Shown here one piece after another: positions 1 to 6,324 of a stretch of 9,699 nucleotides of DNA (the first letter of the stretch is position 1; each line of letters begins with the position of its first letter). A model generated the notes under the pieces. The model saw only the letters and a list, made by a program, of their open reading frames with translations, made no database searches and had not been told where the DNA came from. The position numbers and the translations under genes were made by a program. This DNA comes from an uncultured Clostridia bacterium (GTDB lineage: Bacteria; Bacillota; Clostridia; Christensenellales; Aristaeellaceae), in assembly GCA_934631985.1 (NCBI GenBank), contig CAKTYE010000084.1, positions 1 through 9,699 on the forward strand, given 5' to 3'.

Positions 1-141
1 CTGAGCTTCGGCTTCTATATCCCGGTCGTGCTGTGGGCGGACGCCATCCCGATGATCGGCATGCTGATGATCCCGAAAACCTGCGCCTACGTTTGGACGG
101 TTTTGATTGGCTTCTTCGCGATGAAGAAGGAATGCAAGTAA
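1..141 (+). CDS. Membrane protein, C-terminal part (partial at window edge)
   Basis: Frame 1 is open from the first base to a TAA at 139-141 and gives 46 residues, with the N-terminus outside the window. The fragment is strongly hydrophobic, with two likely membrane segments: one around the motif GFYIPVVLW and one around AYVWTVLIGFFA. It ends in a short basic tail, MKKECK, as is typical of the cytoplasmic end of a polytopic inner-membrane protein. Codon use (GGC, CTG, ATC, CCG) matches the neighbouring real genes. I do not recognise the family from this piece; a small transporter is possible but not supported. No function is assigned. Confidence 0.6.
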   Translation: MSFGFYIPVVLWADAIPMIGMLMIPKTCAYVWTVLIGFFAMKKECK

Positions 142-156
142 GAAGCGGAAAATGGC

Positions 157-175
157 AGCTGCCCTTTGGGCGGCT
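157..175 (+). other. Hairpin just after the first gene
   Basis: AGCTGCCC and GGGCGGCT form an 8-bp stem (one G-T pair) with a TTT loop, starting 16 bases after the stop codon of the partial membrane protein. The position suits a transcription terminator. However, the sequence after the stem is TCACATATGC, with no U-tract, so it would be a poor rho-independent terminator. It may act as a 3' mRNA-stabilising structure. Confidence 0.35.
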
Positions 176-260
176 TCACATATGCTTGGTTTTATGCACA
201 AGGTTGTATATATGCTACTTATGGTAGATTACGGTTGCTATGTCGATGGAGAACGATTGA
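176..260 (+). other. AT-rich spacer with possible weak promoter
   Basis: This short stretch is clearly more AT-rich than its surroundings. TTGGTT (186-191) and TATATG (209-214) are 17 bases apart and could form a weak sigma-A promoter reading toward the receiver-domain remnant. No ribosome binding site follows in front of a plausible start codon. The stretch may mark the junction where the front of the histidine kinase gene was lost. Nothing else is recognisable in it. Confidence 0.25.
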
Positions 261-701
261 AAAGATTGGGAGCGTACCAAGCACAGCCTCAATGATGCAG
301 ACACGGCGGTGGCGCTGAAGGACATGCACTTCCTGGTGGAGGAGGACAACCAGCTGAACGCCGAGATCATCCGGGAGCTGCTGCGCACCGAGGGCGCAAC
401 CTGCGACGTTGAGCCGGACGGTCGAGCAACCGTGAAGCGCTTCCGGACTGCCAAGACGGGCGAGTATGCGGCGGTGCTGATGGATGTAATGATGCCCATC
501 ATGAACGGTTACGACGCGACACGCGCCATCCGTGCGTCTACACACCCGGAGGCTCAGACGATCCCCATCATTGCCATGACTGCCAACGCCTTCGTCAAGG
601 ATGTGCATGACGCGATGGATTCCGGCATGAACGCACACATTGCCAAGCCGCTGGATCTGGATACGCTGAAGCGGACGCTGGGGGCTTGCCTGAGGAGCTG
701 A
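261..701 (+). pseudogene. Remnant of hybrid sensor histidine kinase (receiver domain only)
   Basis: The frame is open from just after a TGA at 258-260 to the TGA at 699-701. It encodes one response-regulator receiver domain preceded by about 16 linker residues. Counting from a GTG at 309, the acidic pair is E12/D13, the phospho-acceptor is D59 in VLMDVMMP, the switch threonine is T91 in AMTANAF, and the conserved lysine is K113 in AKPLD. The sequence style (EDN-LNAEI, MNGYDATRAIR, AHIAKPLD) is that of the C-terminal receiver of large hybrid kinases common in gut Clostridia, not of a stand-alone regulator. No kinase, ATPase or sensor domain precedes it, there is no ribosome binding site, and a charged residue replaces the usual hydrophobic one just before the acidic pair (LVEED). 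I infer a 5'-deleted gene. A small single-domain regulator starting at GTG 309 or ATG 324 is possible but less likely. Confidence 0.6.
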
Positions 702-742
702 AAAAATGCGGCGAGGGAGCATTGTCCCCCGCCGCATTTTTT
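701..742 (+). terminator. Bidirectional rho-independent terminator
   Basis: AAAAAATGCGGC (701-712) pairs perfectly with GCCGCATTTTTT (731-742). The inner stem GGGA/TCCC encloses a six-base loop. Because the stem starts with six A and ends with six T, it has a U-tract in either direction. It therefore serves both the receiver-domain remnant (+ strand, whose stop overlaps the first A) and the convergent GIY-YIG gene (- strand). Confidence 0.85.
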
Positions 743-769
743 CAGTGACAACAATTCCCTGCTTCTTCT

Positions 770-1627
770 TCAATTTTCATTCAAGCCAAATGGCGCATAG
801 GTAAGCAGCTTTTTCTTCCATAGCGTCTCTGCTGCAATGATCTGCTCATCCGGGAGATTTTTCGGCAAAACCTGCAATACAGAAAACTGTAAATCATGGC
901 AAGTATGCTTTCCGGCTTTCAGATGTGCTATGAGTCCATGATTATGCCCATGCCCTTCGGTGGAAATATAGGTACGCCAACGGCCCAGCAGCCCATCCTC
1001 TCCGTAGGTTGAACCCACATACTGCGCCCCGGTTTTGGTATCCACGATCAGATAAACAGCATTGACCGCTGACATGGCTGCATGCCACATCGCATAATCT
1101 GTGACATTTTCAATGACCTGTTTCAGTTCATCAAAGGAAAGAATCAGCGTCTCAAACCCCCAAAAGGGCCTTTGATTTTGTGGCTGAATGGCTATGATAG
1201 GCTTATTTGTCGTTCCTCTCTGATGCCACATGCGCGCAGAACCGCCCCAGTCGATGACCAGCTTGCCTTCAAGCTCCCGAAACACGTCCATATGCTCCAG
1301 CAGAAAAAATGCGTCTCTGCCCTGATACTTTCTTGCTTCACAGTCAGGCAACCCTTCCGGACACCTGTCAGGCGTATCCGGCACAGACCCCGCTGTGCGA
1401 TAACAGGCATAGAACCTTGCATAGGTACCGCCGTCGCTGATAAAAACAGCCCAATACGCATAGTCCTTGCTGAAACCTGATTTTTGATGCTGTGTATAGG
1501 CCAGCGTCATGCCTGCTTCATAGCATTCTCGAAACGCTTCATCCGACAGCGCATGGCGTATCAGCTTCACAGTTTTGGGATCAATCCCCGCATTTTGCAA
1601 AACATCAGAAAAATTCAAAAGCGCCAT
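770..1627 (-). CDS. GIY-YIG nuclease family protein
   Basis: Predicted product is 285 residues. The chosen start is the ATG at 1627-1625, because AAGGAGGAA lies 6 bases before it; an in-frame ATG 12 codons upstream has no such site. The C-terminal third is a GIY-YIG domain: VYLI (about 191-194), YVGS (203-206), a conserved arginine in LGRW (R216), the catalytic-type glutamate in AAETLW (E267) and the closing GLN (281-283). The first 185 residues have no catalytic motif that I can name; residues 120-175 (VIDWGG, then GFETLILSFDEL) resemble the N-terminal part of other bacterial proteins annotated only as GIY-YIG family. GIY-YIG domains cut one DNA strand through a Tyr/Arg/Glu/Mg site and occur in homing, restriction and repair enzymes. 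With no methyltransferase or mobile element beside it, the biological role is open. It is probably soluble, as no signal peptide or membrane segment is seen. Confidence 0.85.
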   Translation of the reverse strand: MALLNFSDVLQNAGIDPKTVKLIRHALSDEAFRECYEAGMTLAYTQHQKSGFSKDYAYWAVFISDGGTYARFYACYRTAGSVPDTPDRCPEGLPDCEARKYQGRDAFFLLEHMDVFRELEGKLVIDWGGSARMWHQRGTTNKPIIAIQPQNQRPFWGFETLILSFDELKQVIENVTDYAMWHAAMSAVNAVYLIVDTKTGAQYVGSTYGEDGLLGRWRTYISTEGHGHNHGLIAHLKAGKHTCHDLQFSVLQVLPKNLPDEQIIAAETLWKKKLLTYAPFGLNEN

Positions 1628-1715
1628 GCTGCTTCCTCCTTGTAAAACACCTGTATCCACCAATTATTCCCCGCAATCCAGGCTTTTCCTGTATGCTTCC
1701 GCCAAAACGTTCAAA

Positions 1716-1745
1716 CGGCGGTGCGATCTTTCGACCGCACCGCCG
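1716..1745 (-). terminator. Terminator-like hairpin after the BMP gene
   Basis: CGGCGGTGCG (1716-1725) and CGCACCGCCG (1736-1745) form a perfect 10-bp GC-rich stem with a 10-base loop, starting 22 bases beyond the BMP-family stop codon. On the - strand the sequence after the stem is TTTGAACGTTTT, a broken rather than continuous U-tract. Termination may therefore be partial and leave some read-through into the GIY-YIG gene. No strong promoter is visible between this hairpin and that gene. Confidence 0.65.
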
Positions 1746-1767
1746 CTGCTGTTTCAAAGGGATGTTA

Positions 1768-2904
1768 TTACTGAATCTCCACGCCCTTCACCACGAAGGT
1801 CAGCTCGCCAGCAATGAAAGCAGGCGTGATACGCTCGCCAGCCTTGGCGCTGGTGTTCTCGATGTCGCTGACAAAGCAGCTGTTCTCGTCGAGAATCTGA
1901 TTGCCCTGGTTGTCATACAGCGGGCCCTCGAACACGTCGAACTCGCCGGACACGATCTTTTCGCGGGCCGCTTCGATGGCTTCCGCAGTACCCTCAGCGC
2001 AGTTCTCGCTCAGCGGGGACAGGCCCACCAGACCGTCTGCCATGGTCAGGAAAATGTTCTCAGGCTTCCAGGTGCCGTCGATGACCTCCTGCACTTCCTT
2101 GGTGTACACAGCGCCCCAGTTCCACACGGGAGCCACCAGGTGCGCCTTGGGCGCGTCTACGGTCATGTCGGCGTTGTAGCCGCAGCCCCACACACCGCGC
2201 TCCTGCGCAGCGATCTGAGGGTTGGCGGTGTCGCAGTGCTGACCGATCACGTCGCAGCCCAGGTCCAGCAGCGCATCAGCGGTCTGGCGCTCCAGGGTCG
2301 CATCATACCAGGTGTTGGTGTACTTCACATACACCACCGCGTCGGGGTTCACGCTCTGCACGCCCAGCGCAAAAGCGTCGAAGCCGCCGATGACCTCGGG
2401 GGTCTGCATGGCAGCCACAAAGCCCACCTTGTTGGTCTGAGTCTTCAGACCGGCGGCGATACCGGCCAGATAGCGGGCCTGATAGATCGCGCCGAAGTAG
2501 TTGTTAAAGTTGGTGTCGTTGCTCATGTAGCCGGAGCAGTGGGAGAAGATGACCTCGGGATACTCATCGGCCAGCTCGGACATGTACTGCATGTAGCCGT
2601 AGGAGTTGCCGAAGATGATCTGGCAGCCGGCTTCCACCAGTTCCAGCAGCGCGGACTCGCAGGAGCTGTCCTCGCTCACGTTGGTCTTGATGAGGATCTG
2701 ATCGTCGCTCAGGCCCAGGTTTTTCTGCATGTCCAGCAGGCCCTGATAGTGCGCGTAGGTGTAGCCCTTGTCGCTCACATCGCCGATGAAGACGAAGCCG
2801 ACCTTCACGTCATCCTTGTTTACGGGCGCGAATTCCGCGCTGGCGACGCTGACCATGCCCAGAGTCAGCATGAGGCAGAGAACCCAAGCAAGTACCTTCT
2901 TCAT
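1768..2904 (-). CDS. BMP-family ABC transporter substrate-binding protein (nucleoside type)
   Basis: Predicted product is 378 residues, with GGAGGAG upstream of the ATG. A signal peptide (MKK, hydrophobic core, ASA before E24) sends it outside the cell. The mature protein follows the BMP/PnrA/Med pattern (COG1744): a first strand VKVGFVFIGD, then DKGYTYAHYQGL, IIFGNSYGY, YQARYLAGIAAG, VGFVAAMQTPEVIGGFDAF, DVIGQHCDT and VWNWGAVY near the hinge. The length is usual for the family. Members bind purine nucleosides for a Nup-type ABC importer. The upstream xpt gene, 48 bases away and apparently co-transcribed, supports a purine ligand. No ATPase or permease gene of this transporter is next to it, so those parts must lie elsewhere. 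Unlike most Gram-positive members it lacks a recognisable lipobox cysteine at the cleavage site. The exact ligand is inferred. Confidence 0.9.
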   Translation of the reverse strand: MKKVLAWVLCLMLTLGMVSVASAEFAPVNKDDVKVGFVFIGDVSDKGYTYAHYQGLLDMQKNLGLSDDQILIKTNVSEDSSCESALLELVEAGCQIIFGNSYGYMQYMSELADEYPEVIFSHCSGYMSNDTNFNNYFGAIYQARYLAGIAAGLKTQTNKVGFVAAMQTPEVIGGFDAFALGVQSVNPDAVVYVKYTNTWYDATLERQTADALLDLGCDVIGQHCDTANPQIAAQERGVWGCGYNADMTVDAPKAHLVAPVWNWGAVYTKEVQEVIDGTWKPENIFLTMADGLVGLSPLSENCAEGTAEAIEAAREKIVSGEFDVFEGPLYDNQGNQILDENSCFVSDIENTSAKAGERITPAFIAGELTFVVKGVEIQ

Positions 2905-2952
2905 GTGTTTTTCTCCTCCGCTTTCCGTTCCGCTGGTAATGTTCTATTTCCT

Positions 2953-3531
2953 TCAATCGTCCCGCAGGCGGATGTTGCCATCCTCAATTGCGTCCACGAT
3001 TGCTAAGGACACGACCTTTACGCCTTCCTCCCGCAGCTTTTTACCGCCGGGCTGAAAGCCCTTTTCCACACAGACGCCCGCGCCCACCAACTCGCAGCCC
3101 GCCTGTGCCACAATGCTGCGAAGCCCCTCGATGGCCTCGCCATTCGCCAGAAAGTCGTCGATGATCAGCACCCGAGACCCCTTCGGCAAATATTTGCGGC
3201 TGACCCGCACCGTGTTCATCGTTTGATGGGTGAAGGAATACACCTGCGCGGTGTATATATCATGGCCCACATTGCGATGATCGCCCTTTTTGGCAAACAC
3301 GACCGGAATGCCGCTGAACGCCTGCGCCGTGGTGATAGCGACCGCGATGCCGCTGGCCTCCACCGTCAGAATGCAGTCCACCTTTTCATCCTTGAAGGCT
3401 TCATGAAATGCCTGCCCCATCTTGGTGGACAGTGCCACGTCGATGCGGTGGTTCAGAAAGCTGTCCACCTTCACAATGTCATTGCCGATGCCAACGCCTT
3501 CCCGGAGAATAGCTTCCTTCAACGCTTCCAT
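2953..3531 (-). CDS. xpt: Xanthine phosphoribosyltransferase
   Basis: Predicted product is 192 residues, close to the usual 190-197, with GAGGTGA in front of the ATG. It joins xanthine to PRPP to give XMP in the cytoplasm, for purine salvage. The N-terminus (MEALKEAIL, KVDSFLNHRID) and the segment FAKKGDHRNVG are characteristic of Xpt rather than adenine or hypoxanthine enzymes. The PRPP-binding motif is VLIIDDFLANGEA at residues 121-133, with the acidic pair D125/D126. It is first in an apparent operon with the BMP-family binding protein, which suggests that imported nucleoside or base is used directly. In many Bacillota xpt follows a guanine riboswitch; here the predicted leader is only about 37 bases and lacks the riboswitch core. 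The family assignment is firm. Confidence 0.95.
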   Translation of the reverse strand: MEALKEAILREGVGIGNDIVKVDSFLNHRIDVALSTKMGQAFHEAFKDEKVDCILTVEASGIAVAITTAQAFSGIPVVFAKKGDHRNVGHDIYTAQVYSFTHQTMNTVRVSRKYLPKGSRVLIIDDFLANGEAIEGLRSIVAQAGCELVGAGVCVEKGFQPGGKKLREEGVKVVSLAIVDAIEDGNIRLRDD

Positions 3532-3574
3532 GCCGTCACCTCAAAACACGAACGTTTATATGAAACACATCCTT

Positions 3575-3603
3575 ATTGTACTGCATTTTTCCGAACTACG
3601 CAA
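3575..3603 (-). promoter_or_regulatory. Promoter of the xpt-BMP operon, with PurBox-like site
   Basis: On the - strand TTGCGT (3603-3598) and TACAAT (3580-3575) are separated by exactly 17 bases, a good sigma-A match. Transcription would start near 3568, about 37 bases before the xpt ATG. The spacer holds CCGAAC (on the + strand, 3591-3596) with T-rich left flank, close to the PurR PurBox core. A related ACGAAC lies at 3548-3553 in the leader. The promoter is seen directly; the PurR link is inference. Confidence 0.6.
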
Positions 3604-3870
3604 GGGGTTTTTGAATTTTGTGGGAAGAAATTTAGGAAGGGTGGGGGAACGGGCTTGCTGGAAGCGGAACCTCTCCGGCCCTTCGGGCTATCTCCCCTTG
3701 CAGAGAAGGTTTTTGACACGGTGCGGCTTGCAGCTTGGCAGCGCTCTCATTTGTAGGGCGTTTTTTAGTGCAGATATTGGCTGGTTCCCGGGCGGCTTTG
3801 CTGACTTTGCTCTCAAGCTGGTCTCCCAGCGCAGCCGTATGCCGCTCATTCCTTCCCACCTCCCCTCACC
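3604..3870. repeat. Gene-free segment, possible MITE-like repeat
   Basis: No convincing gene is present between the xpt promoter and the argH terminator. The segment is bounded by an imperfect inverted repeat: GTGGGAAGAAAT (3620-3631) and ATTCCTTCCCAC (3848-3859), 11 of 12 matching when one is reverse-complemented. Inside, AACCTCTC (3668-3675) and GAGAAGGTT (3703-3711) face each other around a small GGCCC-TTC-GGGCT hairpin. The CTCTCC...CCCTTCGGG...TCTCCCC wording resembles short interspersed repeats of gut Clostridia as I remember them. No target-site duplication is evident. It may instead be a decayed sequence of no function. Confidence 0.35.
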
Positions 3871-3910
3871 TAAAAAAAGCTGGCTCTTCACTTTTTATGA
3901 AGAACCAGCC
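3871..3910 (-). terminator. Rho-independent terminator of argH
   Basis: On the - strand a 12-bp stem (GCTGGTTCTTCA / TGAAGAGCCAGC, one G-T pair) with the loop TAAAAAG is followed by seven T. It begins 14 bases after the argH stop. This is a textbook intrinsic terminator and ends the argH transcript before the gene-free segment. Confidence 0.9.
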
Positions 3911-3923
3911 CTTTCTCTTTACT

Positions 3924-5300
3924 TTACTTCTCTGCCAGTTGTCTGCGCGCTTCTTCGATCGATGCCTGCACCGCACTCGGCGCGGGACCGCCCGGAATAT
4001 TGCGTCCCTCCACACAGGTCTTCAGGCTCATGGCTTCAAATACATCCTGCTCAAATGCCGGATGGAAGGACTTCAACTCCTCCAGCGACAAATCCATCAG
4101 CGCAGCATCCGCCTTGATGCAGTAATTGACCAGCTCGCCCACCACATGGTGCGCATCACGGAAGGGTACGCCCTTCTTCGTCAGATAATCGGCGCAGTCC
4201 GTGGCGTTGGTGAAGCCGCCCGCTGCGCCCTTCTCCATCACATCCTCGCGGAAGGTCATGGTGCGCAGCATGGCAGTGAATACCGGCAGGCTCTTGATCA
4301 GCGTGTCCCGCGCGTCAAAGAAAGGCTCCTTGTCCTCCTGCATATCCTTGTTGTAGGCCAGCGGAATGCCCTTCATCACCGTCAGCAGCGAGAACAGGTC
4401 GCCGTATACACGGCCCGTCTTGCCCCGCAGCAGCTCCGCCACGTCAGGATTCTTCTTCTGCGGCATGATGGACGAGCCTGTGGAGAATGCGTCATCCATC
4501 TCCACAAAGTGGAATTCAGAGGAGTTCCACAGGATCAGCTCCTCGCAGAAGCGGCTCAGGTGCATCATGCACAGGGACGCTGCGGACAGATAATCCAGCA
4601 GAAAATCACGATCGCTTACGCCGTCCAGACTGTTCTGCGTAATGACGGGGAAGTCCAGCAGCTCCGCCACCCGCTGACGGTTCAGCGGATAGGTGGTCGC
4701 TGCCAGCGCGCCGGAACCCAGCGGCATCACGTTCGCTGCGTCATAAGCATACTGGAAACGCTTGCGATCTCGCAGGAACATCTGCACATACGCCATCATG
4801 TAGTGCGCCAATGTCACCGGCTGGGCCTTCTGCAAATGGGTGTATCCCGGCATGATGGTGTGCAGATGGTTCTGCGCGATCTCCAGCAGGGTCTCGATCA
4901 GCTCGTCCAGCAGCGCACGGGTCTCCACGCAGCTCTGCCGGGCATACATGCGTGCATCCAATACGCATTGGTCGTTGCGGCTGCGGCCCGTGTGGACCCG
5001 CTTGCCGGCCTCGCCGATCCGCTGGATCAAAAGGGTCTCGACATTCATATGAATGTCCTCCGCCTCGGTGGACCACTGGATCTTTCCCTCGCGGGCGTCT
5101 GCCAGAATGCCCTTCAGGCCCTCTACGATCTTTTTCGCGTCCTCCGGCGGGATGATGTTTTCCTCACCCAGCATGGTGGCATGGGCAATGGAACCCAGAA
5201 TATCCTGTTCATATAAGCGGGAGCCGAAGCCAATGCATGCGTTGAACGCATCCACCATGGCGTTGGTCTCCTTTTCAAAGCGTCCGCCCCAAAGTTTCAT
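3924..5300 (-). CDS. argH: Argininosuccinate lyase
   Basis: Predicted product is 458 residues, the normal length. It splits argininosuccinate into arginine and fumarate, the last step of arginine synthesis, as a cytoplasmic homotetramer. The start MKLWGGRF is the usual one, with AGGAGG 9 bases before the ATG; an open frame extends 44 codons further upstream but is not conserved-looking. Key parts: HTGRSRND (103-110), GYTHLQKAQP (152-161, with the catalytic-type H155), PLGSGALA, and the superfamily signature GSSIMPQKKNPD (275-286) holding the catalytic serine. All expected active-site motifs are intact. It stands alone: argG is not in the window. It is divergent from an amino-acid ABC importer across a 230-base region with palindromic sites, which suggests shared control with amino-acid uptake. 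Confidence 0.97.
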   Translation of the reverse strand: MKLWGGRFEKETNAMVDAFNACIGFGSRLYEQDILGSIAHATMLGEENIIPPEDAKKIVEGLKGILADAREGKIQWSTEAEDIHMNVETLLIQRIGEAGKRVHTGRSRNDQCVLDARMYARQSCVETRALLDELIETLLEIAQNHLHTIMPGYTHLQKAQPVTLAHYMMAYVQMFLRDRKRFQYAYDAANVMPLGSGALAATTYPLNRQRVAELLDFPVITQNSLDGVSDRDFLLDYLSAASLCMMHLSRFCEELILWNSSEFHFVEMDDAFSTGSSIMPQKKNPDVAELLRGKTGRVYGDLFSLLTVMKGIPLAYNKDMQEDKEPFFDARDTLIKSLPVFTAMLRTMTFREDVMEKGAAGGFTNATDCADYLTKKGVPFRDAHHVVGELVNYCIKADAALMDLSLEELKSFHPAFEQDVFEAMSLKTCVEGRNIPGGPAPSAVQASIEEARRQLAEK

Positions 5301-5339
5301 AGCTGCATTCCTCCTGCCAATGTATCCTGTAGCAAAAAA

Positions 5340-5368
5340 AACATACCACGTTTGCCGCCGTTTGGCAA
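5340..5368 (-). promoter_or_regulatory. Probable argH promoter
   Basis: On the - strand TTGCCA (5368-5363) and TATGTT (5345-5340) lie 17 bases apart, giving a start near 5333 and a leader of about 33 bases. The -10 box is imperfect. The -35 box is one arm of an inverted repeat, TTGCC-N7-GGCAA (5352-5368), that could hold a regulator. Confidence 0.45.
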
Positions 5369-5377
5369 TACCTGACG

Positions 5378-5464
5378 CACATAAATATGCAGAAGAAAAA
5401 CAGCGATATTCACTTTCACTGCATATATGCACGGATTTTTGCGAATATTCTGCATAAATATTTG
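5378..5464. promoter_or_regulatory. Three palindromic operator-like sites, candidate ARG boxes
   Basis: Three related AT-rich palindromes lie between argH and the transporter operon: CATAAATATG at 5380-5389 (followed by CA), the perfect TGCATATATGCA at 5420-5431, and TGCATAAATATT at 5451-5462, just after a GAATATTC palindrome (5443-5450). The first sits about 11 bases upstream of the argH -35 box and the third about 11 bases upstream of the transporter -35 box. Size, AT-rich core and context resemble ArgR/AhrC operators, but the exact Clostridia consensus was not checked. ArgR control is inference. Confidence 0.45.
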
Positions 5465-5473
5465 AAAAAGTGC

Positions 5474-5502
5474 TTGACGGACGGAAAAAACTGTATTATT
5501 AT
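5474..5502 (+). promoter_or_regulatory. Promoter of the amino-acid ABC transporter operon
   Basis: TTGACG (5474-5479) and TATTAT (5497-5502) are separated by 17 bases, a near-consensus sigma-A promoter. Transcription should start near 5509, leaving a leader of about 24 bases that carries AAAGGAGG (5516-5523). Confidence 0.75.
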
Positions 5503-5532
5503 AAGTCCATCAAGCAAAGGAGGCTACCCACG

Positions 5533-6306
5533 ATGAAAAAGGCGATTGCGTTGATCCTTTCCCTGGTGCTGCTGCTGAGCTGCTGCTCCGCGCTGGCGGA
5601 GGACGCCAAGCCCCTTGCCGGCAAAAAGCTGACGATTGCCCTCAGCCCCAACTTTATGTTCTTTGAAACGGTTTCCGAGACCGATCCTACCGGCTATGAG
5701 GGACTGGACATCGACATTATTAAGGAACTGTCCGACATGCTCGGCTTTGAATTTGAGATCGTCCCCATGAGCTTCTCCTCCCTGGTCGGCTCCCTGCAGG
5801 CCAGCAGCGTGGACATGGTGATCTCCGGCATGACCTCCACCGAGGAGCGCCAGCAGATCGTGGATTTCTCCCAGGTATACTGCACCTCCAGCGTAGGCTG
5901 CATCACCAAGGTGGATTCCGAGGTGAATTCCTATGACGACCTGCAAAACCAGATCGTTTCCTGCTCCCAGGGTACCAACTATGAGCTGCTGATCGAAAGC
6001 ATCCCCGGCGCGACCCTCAAGACCTATCAGGGCCAGGCCGCCGTGGGTACCGCCGTTGCCGAGGGTACCGACAATGTGGTAGCAGGCCTGACCAGCATCA
6101 ACGGCGCGAAGAAGCTGGCGACCACCATGCTGGACACGAACGGCAACCCCATGCTGAAGTACTTCGCACTGGACGGCGCGCAGGCCGATGAATACTGCAT
6201 GGCCTTCCCCAAGGGCAGCGAGCTGACCGCTATCTTCAACGAAGGCATTCAGGCGCTGAAGAATTCCGGCAAGCTGGATGAGCTGATCCAGTACTGGCTG
6301 TATTGA
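5533..6306 (+). CDS. Amino-acid ABC transporter substrate-binding protein
   Basis: Predicted product is 257 residues. The ATG at 5533 is chosen because AAAGGAGG lies 9 bases upstream and the MKK signal peptide starts there; the longer frame from 5470 lies over the promoter. It is a type-3 family solute-binding protein for polar amino acids: GYEGLDIDIIKEL (54-66) is the family signature, and STEER (102-106) supplies the arginine that grips the ligand carboxylate. The C-terminus (AFPKGSEL, SGKLDELIQYWL) is also typical. The signal peptide offers a poor lipobox (LLSC, C17) and an ALA/E signal-peptidase-I-type site after residue 22. It is followed by its permease and ATPase. The ligand is not readable from sequence; the position opposite argH with possible ARG boxes hints at arginine or a related basic amino acid, which is inference. 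Confidence 0.93.
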   Translation: MKKAIALILSLVLLLSCCSALAEDAKPLAGKKLTIALSPNFMFFETVSETDPTGYEGLDIDIIKELSDMLGFEFEIVPMSFSSLVGSLQASSVDMVISGMTSTEERQQIVDFSQVYCTSSVGCITKVDSEVNSYDDLQNQIVSCSQGTNYELLIESIPGATLKTYQGQAAVGTAVAEGTDNVVAGLTSINGAKKLATTMLDTNGNPMLKYFALDGAQADEYCMAFPKGSELTAIFNEGIQALKNSGKLDELIQYWLY

Positions 6307-6324
6307 TATATTGACTGCTGAAAA

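Noticed and set aside
1492..3006. Long + strand open frame (504 codons) antisense to the BMP-family gene
   Set aside because: It is a GC-driven shadow: the opposite strand encodes a complete binding protein with signal peptide, ribosome binding site and family motifs. The antisense product is His/Val/Ala-rich with no domain.
3532..3620. Guanine/xanthine riboswitch expected before xpt
   Set aside because: The proposed leader is about 37 bases, and I could not find the conserved purine-riboswitch core or its two loop arms there or in the region further upstream.
3632..3891. Small - strand frames of 67-75 codons in the gene-free segment upstream of xpt
   Set aside because: They have no ribosome binding site, overlap each other in different frames and lie across hairpins. 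They look like translations of a repeat, not genes.
3735..5216. Long + strand open frame (493 codons) antisense to argH
   Set aside because: argH on the other strand has every catalytic motif. The antisense product is His/Gln/Arg-rich low-quality sequence that also runs through the argH terminator.
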